Shown: positions 11,272 to 21,300 of the stretch, in pieces
How positions within the stretch are numbered: position 1 is the first letter of the stretch
Layout of the letters: each line of letters starts with the position of its first letter
Assembly (NCBI GenBank): GCA_963680875.1
Contig: OY804576.1
Coordinates: 75,955,668-76,019,667, forward strand
Length of the DNA stretch: 64,000 bases
Reading direction: 5' to 3'
DNA from: Bathymodiolus brooksi
Taxonomy: Eukaryota > Mollusca > Bivalvia > Mytilida > Modiolidae
Made by a program: the position numbers and the translations under genes
Notes under the pieces: generated by a model
What the model saw: the letters and a program-made list of their open reading frames with translations, nothing else
Told to the model about the DNA's origin: nothing
Database searches by the model: none

Positions 11272-11601
11272 GGTCCCAGAAAACTTAATATTATTCTTAC
11301 TCAACTTCGTAACTCGTATTCCTTTCTAAATTACGATCTATCAAAGGTTAATATAGTAAATGATGCTGCGTGTTCCTGTGGAGCTCCACGGGAAGATGCA
11401 TTCCATTATTTTTTTACCTGTCCTAATTATACTGAAATAAGACGTATTATGATGAACAACTTAAATTGGGTACAGACAAGCGATTTGAATTTGAATCTAC
11501 TAACCCATGGGTCGGATGATTTAACATACGAAGAAAATATTAATATCATCAAACACGTTTTCAATTTTATTAAATCTTCAAAAAGATTCCTTGTAGTATA
11601 A
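11272..11601 (+). pseudogene. LINE ORF2 C-terminal tail (Cys-rich)
   Basis: An open stretch reads GPRKLNIILTQLRNSYSFLN and contains CSCGAPREDAFHYFFTCPNY, a CxC-H-C arrangement typical of the C-terminal nucleic-acid-binding tail of LINE proteins. It ends at TAA 11599-11601. It lacks a start codon and is cut off from the main ORF2 frame by the junction just upstream, so it is an exon-like remnant of the same protein. Confidence 0.75.
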
Positions 11602-11824
11602 TTACTCGATAATTATCTACTCTCCAACCTCGTATCCACCCAACACAACCTTTTATTAATTCGTTAATTATTTACAATATATCTCTATATGTATTATATG
11701 TATGCTCAGAATGATGATTATACTATGTGAATTTATTGTATAAATGGGAGAAGACTTCATAAGTTGGTAAAACTTGTGTCCGATCCCTTTTGTTAATTTA
11801 ACAAATAAAATCATCATAAACTAA

Positions 11825-11835
11825 ATCAGTCTGCA
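11825..11835. repeat. LINE target-site duplication, right
   Basis: atcagtctgca, identical to 6184-6194. It sits directly after the LINE 3' end. Confidence 0.9.
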
Positions 11836-12480
11836 CTTAACTTAGCCAAATCTTTTGATATATCTGATAGTATGCCCAGGCGAGGTGGTAGAAAGACTAC
11901 CAGAGCCAATCACCCTGCGGAAACGCCAAAACAGCATTGGCGAATTTCTTTGTACTATCCATTTTTGGACAATTTGATTACGAACATGAAACACGTCTCC
12001 TTAAATCGGAAAACCGCTTCCATGCACAGCATCTACTGCCCCGTGCTGTAGACAAATTAACTGATGATCATATTGCTACAATATACGAGACATATCAGGC
12101 TGACATTTATTTGTCATTAGAGGATTTCAGGAGAGAAGTAGTTAGATGGCGAACCCAATGGGTCATTACTAAACGTAATGATTTGCCAACAACACTTTGT
12201 ACCACACTTGATTCTGTAATTAAAAAAACTAAGTGTTTTGTTAACCATGCCAGTAGCAAGCGCTACTGCTGAAACTGTGAGGTCATTTAGTGTACTGAGG
12301 TGTTTGAAAAATTATGTTAGGTCGACCATGAAGAATGACAGGCTATCTTCCCTTGGATTGGTGCATATTCATCGAGATTTTGAAGTGGAATTGTACAAAG
12401 CAATGGAGGTGTTCGTATCTGCTATGACACGAAGGGCAGATTTTGGACAATTAAGACATTCTTGTCTATCAGTCTTTTAA
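11836..12480 (+). pseudogene. hAT transposase fragment, 3' piece with dimerisation region
   Basis: It reads LNLAKSFDISDSMPRRGGRK followed by TTRANHPAETPKQHWRISLY. It then shifts frame into ETRLLKSENRFHAQHLLPRA and shifts again near 12240 into ASATAETVRSFSVLRCLKNY, RSTMKNDRLSSLGLVHIHRD. The last segment is the hAT C-terminal dimerisation region. There are at least two frameshifts and no intact start. It continues the piece ending at 6194 across the LINE insertion. Confidence 0.75.
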
Positions 12481-12623
12481 ATTGTACTTGATTCTATATT
12501 ATATGAAACCCTAAAATGGCCCCAGATCGCACCATTTTGCATCTCGTCAAAAAAAAATCCCATCCCCCCTCCCCCTATCAAGAATTATGGCGTGTACACT
12601 ATTAAGCCTCAGCTACGCCCCTG

Positions 12624-13158
12624 ATAACGGTCGATGATCGTTAATCAATATTGCAGAAACGTGCCCAACGGCATTGTGTGTGAATTTTCATAACTGATTT
12701 TCAGTTCACTTTTATTTAATCCTAATAAAAACATCACAAACATACTTTAAAATGTACCTTGATGACATGTAATTATTATAACCAATTATCCGTATCAGCT
12801 TGGCACCTTTGATCCGGTAACAATAAAATGTCATAATTTATTTATTAAAGGAAAAGGCCATGGTCTTAACAAGTTAGCGTGAAAATTTAAATGACAGTAA
12901 ATAAAAGACATTTGTGTTAATGAATGTTAAAAATAGTATACCGTAAGGTAGAATTTGGTGATTGGAGTTGCCTGTAGCACCAAATAATGGGGATCGCCAT
13001 TTTTCAAAACTCTTCAATGTGGAGGAGACAAAAGGCATAATCCATTCTCGGATTTACCCTGCCCGTGACGTCGTACAATCGGTATAGTATAATATATCAG
13101 CATTGATCAGTTGCAATTTTATCATTAAAAATTATGTAAATCGTAAAATAACGTCGTA
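12624..13158. other. Intergenic, nothing recognised
   Basis: AT-rich DNA between the hAT right end and a MITE. No long frame, splice-bounded exon or repeat of the window's families was seen. Confidence 0.4.
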
Positions 13159-13337
13159 TACAGTCAAACCTGTATTAAGAGGTCACCTTTGGGACAAAGA
13201 AAAAGTGGCTTTATAAGACAGGAGACCTCTTAAAAGAGGTTACGTTCATATGAAATTATCTATAATGACAATAAAAAGGTGACCTCTTAATACAGGTGAC
13301 TGCTTAATAGAGGTGACCGCATGGGAAGGTTTGACTA
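13159..13337. mobile_element. TA-flanked MITE, copy 1
   Basis: The ends are ta-cagtcaaacct and aggtttgact-a. Internal motifs gacctcttaa and ttaagaggt recur in both orientations, so the element folds extensively. A second, diverged copy is at 23155-23316. TA flanks and termini of this type suggest a Tc1/mariner- or pogo-derived non-autonomous element. Confidence 0.7.
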
Positions 13338-13606
13338 TATTTATTTTTTGATATTTACAATATCATTATGACTTCATGTCAAGCATTTTATTGCACTAAC
13401 GAAAAGGGAAAGTGTGAGAAGAACTTTTTTTGTAATGACCGGTCAGGACTATCCTTGTCAACACATCGACCAGTGACCACGAAAAACACGGGAAAGTACG
13501 ACAGCATTGGCGACAAAAAAGAAAAAAGCATGTGTACGCATAAAACGAGTTAAAACTGACAGTTATTTAACCTACGGACATTTACGTAAAAAAATGAAAT
13601 TATACG

Positions 13607-14120
13607 TTATAGATATCACCCCCGGTCGGGTCAAAATAAAAACTATACGGTATCTGTTGCTTCTCCGATAAGCAAACACGAGTAAGGAGTGGTAACAAAG
13701 ACTGGTTGGATCTGAATCAGAATAATGTGTCCCAGTGGAGTGACAAGTCTATCCGTGGTAAGTGAGCTAGCACTACAAAAATCAAGTTAGCGAGTAGGCC
13801 TAGTTGGCAAAGCGGACACTACACAGAAAACTATCAACACAGACCAACACGAACCCCACCAAAAAACGGGGGTGAACGTAGATGCTCGGGAAGGATAAGC
13901 AGTTCGTGGTTCACTGGTGACACCCGTCGAGTTACTATAGTTACAAATACGGTGATGCGTAATGAATGAGGGAAGGACGAAATTGCAATTACCACAAACG
14001 GTCATTTGTGACACAGATATTCCGTAACGGTTATGATGGCCACCGTACAACGTTTGGAGTGATGAACTTCAACTAGACCACCAGGAACAATTGGTACTCC
14101 AGATTTGAACTTTTTGTTTT
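13607..14120 (-). repeat. SINE-B remnant plus R1 fragment (flank unit B)
   Basis: 13607-13800 matches SINE-B (ccccggtcgggtcaaa, then gtaagtgagctagcacta). 13800-14120 is R1 in reverse. Reading the minus strand gives RYGISVSQM and an 87-residue frame with no start context, a retroelement relic and not a host gene. The whole composite matches 3605-4120. Confidence 0.65.
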
Positions 14121-15165
14121 AATTTTAACGTTTGCGTTAGTATTATTATTGGGTTTAAATGTTTATTTAATTATATTTTTCATTTAAATAGAGGCAAAGT
14201 GGTCAGTTAAAGAGAATATTAACTTGGTTGATTAGAATCCAAATATTTGCAGAAATAACTGTTAAAATTGGATTTGAATTCCTAGCTGTAGTCAAAACAT
14301 TTTGAAATGACGAAACATGTACATGTATTTATAGATTACATATGGTTATAAAACACTACACTATTGGTGTACATGATGCCGGTGTTATTATGTATTGTGA
14401 TCAATCGAACGCTAAACGTTAGAGAAAACCGAAGGGGTAAATCAAGCATGGACATTCCGTAGCCCACACACAGTCACGGCAATATTGGGCACAAGACACA
14501 GAACGAAGACAAACACAACAAAACAACAGAAAACTAACAGGATAAGGATAAAACTGACCACCACAATATAGGTCAAATATAGTGTTGAAAGTGGCGTTAA
14601 ACACCATAATCGTAAATAGTAGGATAAGCAACACAAACCCAACCGTAAAACTGTGGCTGAACCCAGGTGCTCGGGAAGGGTATGGTGTTCCTGTTTCTTA
14701 TCACACACCCACCGTATAACTCATACAGTCAAGTCCGTTAAAAGCCTTGTAGGTGATATAGGAAAAGGAAAAATTATAGGTGAAAGGGACGCTATCTATT
14801 GTCATTTGAATTTAGATTAGAAAAGGTCTGTTAAAAACACAGGAGAATTAAATATCAATTAAAAGGATAAAATCAATGATGATAATGGACTGATTTGTAG
14901 ATTTAGTTCAGTAACAGATAAATTAAAGGTAGAAATGATTACATTTACATAATTAAATAAACTGTTGAATATTCATCATTCTCTATTATTTGATTGTTTT
15001 CTATTTGTGTTTTAACTATATGACAATTATATGTGTGTGTATAGTGAATATATATTTATTTTATTTCCAAGTTATCAACCTATAGTAAATATGTGGCGTG
15101 AAATGTAAACTATGTGTTACAGCTATGAATAATTTGTGCCAATAACCGATATGTCAAGAATACGG
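14121..15165. repeat. Duplicated receptor 3' flank, unit B
   Basis: It matches 4535-5570 of copy A's flank in order (agaggcaaag, ttgattagaatccaaatatt, gacacaagacacagaacgaa, aaactatgtgttacagctat). Parts also match copy C's flank at 29470-29780. No receptor exon was found next to this copy. Confidence 0.65.
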
Positions 15166-15350
15166 AATACCAAAGTCCAAAGGTGATATTCGAGAAGCAG
15201 TCCCCTGAATTGTAAAAAAAAACAAAAAGAACAAAAGAAAATGGACAATCATCACAGAAAAACCGGAAATGAAATCAAGAATTCGTGAGAAATTGCATAT
15301 CTAACATTCTAGAATATATATTATTTAAAATTCCTTTTCCAACTGAAATG

Positions 15351-15614
15351 GGGGTCGTGATCGTAAGGCAGTTGGATTTACAGCTACTAGTGCAATCAGT
15401 ACCTACCACCACTTAAGTTGTGAGTTCGAACCCCGATCATGACGAGGTGTACACATGATACAACATTATGCTATAAAGTTTGTCAGTGACTTGCGACATG
15501 TCGGTAGCTTCTCCGGGTCATCCTGTTTCCTAAACCAGCAAAACTGACTGCCATCATATAACTGAAATATTGTTAAAAGTGGCATTAATCACCATAAACC
15601 CAACCTAAACCAAA
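15351..15614 (+). mobile_element. SINE-A copy 1
   Basis: A tRNA-like head with a B box (gagttcgaacccc) and the family tail (agtggcattaatcaccataa). Flanked by ccaactgaaatg (15339-15350) and ccaattgaaatg (15615-15626), a 12-bp target duplication with one mismatch. Confidence 0.85.
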
Positions 15615-15824
15615 CCAATTGAAATGAAATTATTAGAAGGGTATCTGAAAAGAAATTTGATCAAGTTCATTTGCATCAAAGTCAATCAAAAAAAATTGCA
15701 AAATGTACCAAGTAGAACACTTTACAAAACAATGAAAACTTACGTATCTAATTTAGTAAGCATGGTACGTAACTGATATAACATTCATCAGATGCGCTAA
15801 GAGTCAAAATATTGGTTGATTATT

Positions 15825-16035
15825 ATTTTTTGGTGTTTAACGCCACTTTCAGCAATATTGCAACTATATCATGGCGACCAATTTTAGTGGTGGAAGAAGC
15901 CGGAGTACCCGGAGAGAACCATCGACCATGGGCAAGCAACTTGTAAGCTTTATCACTTGCGGCTGCGAGTCGAGTGCACCCTTTTTTTGTAATTTACACA
16001 GCCGGGTGCGAACCAATGCCGTTTTGGTGATAGGT
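15825..16035 (-). mobile_element. SINE, related family, minus strand
   Basis: Reads in reverse: ggtgtttaacgccactttca, then ggtggaagaagccggagtac and ggagagaaccatcgacc. This is the reverse complement of the SINE tail with a different, longer head. The plus-strand frame at 15871 is incidental. Confidence 0.6.
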
Positions 16036-17267
16036 TTGTACGAGTTGTTAGGTAATCCAACTACCTAACTCATTGGGCCATCCGGGCCCTTCAAAAGATT
16101 GGAGTGCTGAATGATGTAAAATGATGTCACTGCCGACACTAACTTGTTGATGGATGATGCACCCGGGGATTAATAGAACAAGAGACATATATAAATTCAT
16201 AGTTGTTGCTATTACCTCTTTGGTATGTTGTTTCACCACCAGTTTTTTTGTGGAATTTGTGATGTCCGTACGTTTGTTTTTGCGATTGAATGTTTATGTC
16301 ACTAATAAAATCCTGCTGTAAAGTGGTTTAAAGAAATGCTTCATTGCATTATACTAACACTTTTTCGTACGTAAATAGTCCTTTGGGCAGCATGCATAAA
16401 TTCTCAAAATTTCGAAAACAACACGTTTATTTATGGACTATAAAAAATTATTAATGGAATACATTCTAATTATGTAACCACCTATAGAATCACAATTTGT
16501 TATTGTATTTTACAGCTTCAATTGTCCCAACAAATTTTCAGAAGCAGTAGACTTAATTTCTTCGATTATCCAAGAAAGGTTTGATGATACTAACGGGGTA
16601 ATCAGAAGTCGTACACTTGATCTACAAAATACTACACAGAAAACTTAAAAACTTAAGATTGAGCAACAAAAATTTACAAAAAATAGGGATGAACTCATGT
16701 GCTCCAGAAGTGTAGGCAGTTCCTGCTTCACTAGTGACACCCGGTTAGACGGTTGTCCTTAATATTTTCTCTCTCGAATAATTTTTCTTGCTTTAAGCAT
16801 GAATAGATTGCAGGTGTGTCAATTTGCAATGTCACTGTTATATATTTGTAGAATGTATATTTCCACTACATGCCTCATGTTTTTCAAACATCTACTAAAT
16901 GATGGTGTTTCATCAGTCAGTTCTTTTATCTGTACAGGCTTTTCTCTGACAGTAAAACTGATAGTTATGATATAGCTGATAAATTACTGAAAATTGGGAT
17001 AAATAACCCAATTTATTCATAAATTTGCAATATCTACTACAATTCTAGTGAAATAATACAAGTACCGAGTAATTGTACACGAACAGATATTGTTATATAA
17101 GTTGAAGTAATCATATACATTTCTAACAGTGATGTTGGTTTCACTTTAATTTTCACCTGTATTACAAAATGCAATCCAAAATTGTCTTCTAATTCTAATA
17201 AAATATGGGGATTTATTTTAACTTGTCTTTATTTATGCTAAACCATTCGTCCTGTGTGTTGTGTACC
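16036..17267. other. Intergenic with one R1 fragment
   Basis: AT-rich. Only 16625-16745 is recognisable, an R1 fragment in reverse (agattgagcaacaaaaa, then cactagtgacacccgg). No gene was seen. Confidence 0.4.
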
Positions 17268-17276
17268 CAATGTTAC
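17268..17276. repeat. MITE target-site duplication, left
   Basis: caatgttac, an exact 9-bp match to 17619-17627. Confidence 0.8.
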
Positions 17277-17618
17277 CAATCGTAACTACTCGGCCATTCT
17301 CGCTACCCTACAAATAACCTCGCATTAGGCGTATAAATCGCACTACTTTTCACATGTCAGTTAAATGAAAGTTTGATAAAGTTATATTTTAAATAATTTT
17401 CTATATTTCAATTATTTTCATGGATAAAAGTTAAAGTTTTATTTAGTTTTGCATGATTAGATTTTACTTAGTATGTCTTCCATATTGGATTTTCGTGGAC
17501 TATATTTTTGTGCGGCTTAACTTAACTTAGCTTCCGGCAAACAATTTAAGAAGAATTTCTACTATCTTCCTTTTAGATTATTTGTAGGGTAGCGAGAATG
17601 GCCGAGTAGTTACAATTG
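17277..17618. mobile_element. MULE-like MITE with ~40-bp terminal inverted repeats
   Basis: 342 bp. The left end reads caatcgtaactactcggcc and then attctcgctaccctacaaat. The right end is the reverse complement with caattgtaac at the tip. The terminal repeats are nearly perfect over ~40 bp and the interior is AT-rich and non-coding. The 9-bp target duplication and long terminal repeats are characteristic of Mutator-like elements. Confidence 0.82.
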
Positions 17619-17627
17619 CAATGTTAC
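17619..17627. repeat. MITE target-site duplication, right
   Basis: caatgttac, identical to 17268-17276. Confidence 0.8.
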
Positions 17628-17690
17628 CAGTGTCTCTGGATTGTCCATCCTTGGTTTCCCCTTCGGTTTTCTCTAACGTTTATATAATCG
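17628..17690 (+). repeat. R1 fragment at the MITE insertion site
   Basis: tctctggattgtccatcc and cccttcggttttctctaacg match R1 landmarks near 20.5 kb and, in reverse, 14.4 kb. The MITE landed inside this older repeat. Confidence 0.5.
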
Positions 17691-17964
17691 ATTCTTATCA
17701 TTCTTTGATGCTTCTTGTCCTTGGTTAATATCAACCTACTACAACCCAATTCCCCATAATCATCATCAATTAGTTTATACCAGTGACAAATACAATTGCA
17801 TGCATGATAATGAAGTGTTTCACTGTATTTTTTTATGGGTTTCTTTATTCTATTGATTTGAGTAGAAACAGACAGAGGTCACTAATTGGTTACTATGTAT
17901 GCGTGATTCTACGACGCATTGACAGCCTACTGACATCTATTTTAGGCATACTATTTTTTTAATG

Positions 17965-18125
17965 GGTTTGGTTTGGTTTTTGGTGTTTAAATGCCACTTT
18001 TTCAACAATATTTCAATTACATCGTTGCGGTCAGTTTTATTGGTGGAGGAAACTGGAGAAAACCTTTTTTTTTTTTTAATAATGACCTTTGGTGCGACTA
18101 ATGTCTGCATACTGACCGCTGGCAT
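17965..18125 (-). mobile_element. SINE-A tail fragment, minus strand
   Basis: ggtgtttaaatgccactttt, then gttttattggtggaggaaac, is the reverse complement of the SINE-A tail. The head is missing or diverged. Confidence 0.55.
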
Positions 18126-18196
18126 GGGTTAAAAGAATAAAAACTATTCTAAAAAAAACCAGTTGTATTAGTGTTTACTTAATCGAACTAGAAATA

Positions 18197-18226
18197 TATA
18201 TAAATACATTGGTCAAATCTCAGACT
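18197..18226 (+). promoter_or_regulatory. Candidate core promoter of receptor copy C
   Basis: tatataaat at 18197-18205 is followed by tcagact with its A at 18222, i.e. a TATA box about 25 bp before an initiator-like site. The start codon is about 130 bp downstream. This is inferred from spacing only. Confidence 0.45.
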
Positions 18227-18354
18227 CACATCAATTGGTACATATCCAAGATTTCGTAAAGAAATCAATAAATGGAACATTATAGTAAAATTAAATTTAT
18301 TTCCAGTAGCAGTTTGCATTTAATCTTCTATAAAATCGTGTGTTTAAACTTATA

Positions 18355-18391
18355 ATGGACACATTAATCTTTAACGCATTTGTTTTACTTG
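18355..18391 (+). CDS. Copy C exon 1 (signal peptide)
   Basis: Starts at ATG and encodes [12 protein letters not shown] plus one base. The donor is gtaagtatcc. The carried G joins TG of exon 2 to make Val, continuing the hydrophobic core into VCCAQ. The only support is phase, donor and fit as a signal peptide, which together are convincing. Confidence 0.8.
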
Positions 18392-21300
18392 GTAAGTATC
18401 CATATCTCTTTTAAAAACGCATTTAAGATAAAAAAAAAAATAGAAAAAATAAATAAATAAAAAATAAGAAAAAAAATAGAAAAAAAAGAAGAAAGAAAGA
18501 AAGAAAAAAAAGATGCTATTCTATTTCTCGTTCAATATCAGCTTTTTATTTAGAATATTATTATATAGGGAAGAATTGCACAGAATAATGTATAACGTGA
18601 GTATATATTTCCTGTCTTTTTCAGAACATAGAAAACAATATAACACAAATGCAGGAATTTACGGGCAGAAAACGGTTCATCGTGGTTGCTTAAATGTTTG
18701 TAAATCACTAATGTATTCTTATTGTATACCAATTACATTAAAGAAAATTATAGATACATGCATATTGCTTCAATCACTACATGAACCAATCTAATTAAAA
18801 TTAAAATTAGATCTCCGCATTTGCTCCCTATTTTCTATCGGTTGTTTTGTAGTCGTCGCTTCCACGCGGCGACTACTAAACAACGCTTCTACGCGGCGAC
18901 TACTAAACAACGCTTCTACGCGGCGACTACTAAACAACGCTTCCACGCGGCGACTACTAAACAACGCTTCCACTCGGCGACTACTAAACAACGCTTCTAC
19001 GCGGCGACTACTAAACAACGCTTCCACGCGGCGACTACTAAACAACGCTTCCACGCGGCGACTACTAAACAACGCTTCTACGCGGCGACTACTAAACAAC
19101 GCTTCCACGCGGCGACTACTAAACAACGCTTCCACTCGGCGACTACTAAACAACGCTTCTACGCGGCGACTACTAAACAACGCTTCCACGCGGCGACTAC
19201 TAAACAACGCTTCCACTCGGCGACTACTAAACAACGCTTCTACGCGGCGACTACTAAACAACGCTTCCACGCGGCGACTACTAAACAACGCTTCCACGCG
19301 GCGACTACTAAACAACGCTTCTACGCGGCGACTACTAAACAACGCTTCCACGCGGCGACTACTAAACAACGCTTCTACGCGGCGACTACTAAACAACGCT
19401 TCTACGCGGCGACTACTAAACAACGCTTCCACGCGGCGACTACTAAACAACGCTTCTACGCGGCGACTACTAAACAACGCTTCCACGCGGCGACTACTAA
19501 ACAACGCTTCTACGCGGCGACTACTAAACAACCGATAAAAAATCAGATCTAATTTTAATTAGAGTGTACATGAACATACAATATATATATATGTACGTTG
19601 GAAAAAAATAACACAATTATAAATTTAGTAGTAAATAACCGGAGTGCAGAGACACAGGCCAGGCAACATTGGACACAAGGCACAGCACTTAAGCTTACGA
19701 AACAAAACAACACAACTCAGTTTCTTATAAGACACCCACCGCTTTGCTCATAACAAAGTCCGATGAAAGTCTTGTCGGTGATAAAGAAAGACCATTTATA
19801 TTATAATACACTATCTAGTACAACATATCTTGTTATTGTTGTTTCTAGTCTTTTACAGTCAGTCTGGTTGACCGTTACGAAATATCCATATCTCAAATCA
19901 CAATGGATCTTTTACTTTTTACGGAGATGTTTTCTTTTCTCTATCACTCCCAAGATTTTTCCCGGACTTGATTGTACATATGAGTAACACGGCGGGTGTA
20001 TTTTTAAGCAGGATCTGCTTACCCTTCGCGAGTTCACCCCTGGGTTTTTGATGGGGTCCGTGTTGCTCATTTTTTCGTTTGTTTGTGTTGTCCTATTATG
20101 TGGTACTAAAGTTGTGAGTTCGAACCCCGTTCATGGCGAGGTGTACTCGATACAACATTATGTGATAAAGTTTGTCACTGACTACTTGCGACAGGACGGT
20201 GGTATTCTCCGGGTACTCTGGTTTCCTCCACCAATAAAACTGACAGCCACGATATCACTGAAATATGGTTGAAAGGGGCGTTAAACACCATAAACAGTAA
20301 CCAACCAAACCGTCCTATTATGTGTCTAGACTACGTTCTGAGTTCTGTGTTGTGATGTCCGTTACGATTTCCACATAAAAACGATGTTCGGGATCATGTC
20401 TTATTTACGTTATTTGTGTTTGCTTGCGCATAGTGGTGTTCGACACATATTGCGTTGTGTTTTTGCTTTGTTTGTCTTCGTCTTGTATACCCTATGTTGT
20501 CAGTTTCTCTGGGTTGTCAATTTGTTATTTCCCCTTCTATATTATCTAACATTTTTTAAATATAATATACGGCAATAATTTCATTTTGCATTTCCGATTC
20601 AAGTTTAATTACTTGTTTTCGGGTCCTGTTAGTTAATTCACATTCAATAATTTGATTACCTATTATTCTGGGTTTCACACGAAGACCATTATTTTTTTTT
20701 TATAAGTGATATCAAATCTGATAGAAGTATCAGTTATCCTGTTTATGCCATTTGCCTACTTGCTCCTAAATACATTTTGTACTTTTTTTTTAATTATCTA
20801 TTTAGATTATGAGTGTATTCGATGAAGGTTATTCCAGAAGAGCGTCGTGCGCACTAAATTCAATATTTACATTTTTATCATAATTTGTTTTTGTCCAAAT
20901 AGTAATTGTCTTTTTAACCAACATATCCTACCTTCCTAACTTTTTGAAACGATTACAAAAGCGGCACAGATTCGCTTCCATTCAATAAGACCATATACTA
21001 TCACATAAATGAATGACAACATAAACATGGATAATATAATAGCAGGATCTATGAATACTGGTAGTTAACTGACTACTAAGTACTATATATATATTGCCGA
21101 GATCCAGTTATCAAGAGGTGATGGTTTGGATCACACAATATGTTTGTGCCTGTCCAAAACCAGTAGTTGGATTTCCAATGACATATGTCGTGGCCTTTTG
21201 TGTGTTCAGTGAGTTAAAATGAGAGGTGGTTGTTCGTTTTGTTGATATTAGTGGAATTGATAACCATCACTGTTTAATTTTCTTTTCACAATAATATAAA

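Larger units (their letters stand above)
6195..11824 (+). mobile_element. Non-LTR retrotransposon (CR1/L2-like LINE) with 2A-like motif
   Basis: The element is bounded by an 11-bp target duplication. It has a ~2.3-kb AT-rich 5' region, one long open frame with endonuclease and reverse transcriptase (8529-11228), a separated C-terminal zinc-finger-like tail (11272-11601), and a 3' end closing with aacaaataaaatcatcataa. It is inserted in the hAT transposase remnant: removing it brings DEMYQSA and LNLAKSFDI into one frame. The C-terminal part of the protein is interrupted by an internal deletion near 11229-11271, so this copy is probably dead although the main frame is intact. Assignment to the CR1/L2 group is from motif order and is not phylogenetically tested. 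Confidence 0.85.
5722..12623 (+). mobile_element. hAT-type DNA transposon, decayed, split by a LINE
   Basis: The terminal inverted repeats are CAGAGGCGTAGCTG at 5722-5735 and, on the opposite strand at the right end (12610-12623), CAGGGGCGTAGCTG. This is a 14-bp pair with one mismatch, of the CAG-N-GGCG form typical of hAT elements. Between them are two pieces of a hAT-like transposase, before and after a LINE insertion at 6195-11824. Without the LINE the element is only about 1.3 kb and lacks the N-terminal DNA-binding and early catalytic parts, so it was internally deleted before or after insertion. Several frameshifts and a stop make it non-functional. No clean 8-bp target duplication was found; only ataac is shared at the two flanks. 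Confidence 0.75.

Noticed and set aside
5714..12631. 8-bp hAT target duplication
   Set aside because: The flanks (tctataac and ataacggt) share only ataac out of register, so no duplication can be claimed.
18791..19552. Open frames of 243 and 246 codons on both strands with nine-residue repeats
   Set aside because: The 27-bp unit length keeps frames open on both strands. No unique coding sequence flanks them.
20048..20272. Secreted-looking 74-residue frame
   Set aside because: It runs from an R1 fragment into a SINE across the SINE's target duplication, so it is a chance frame.
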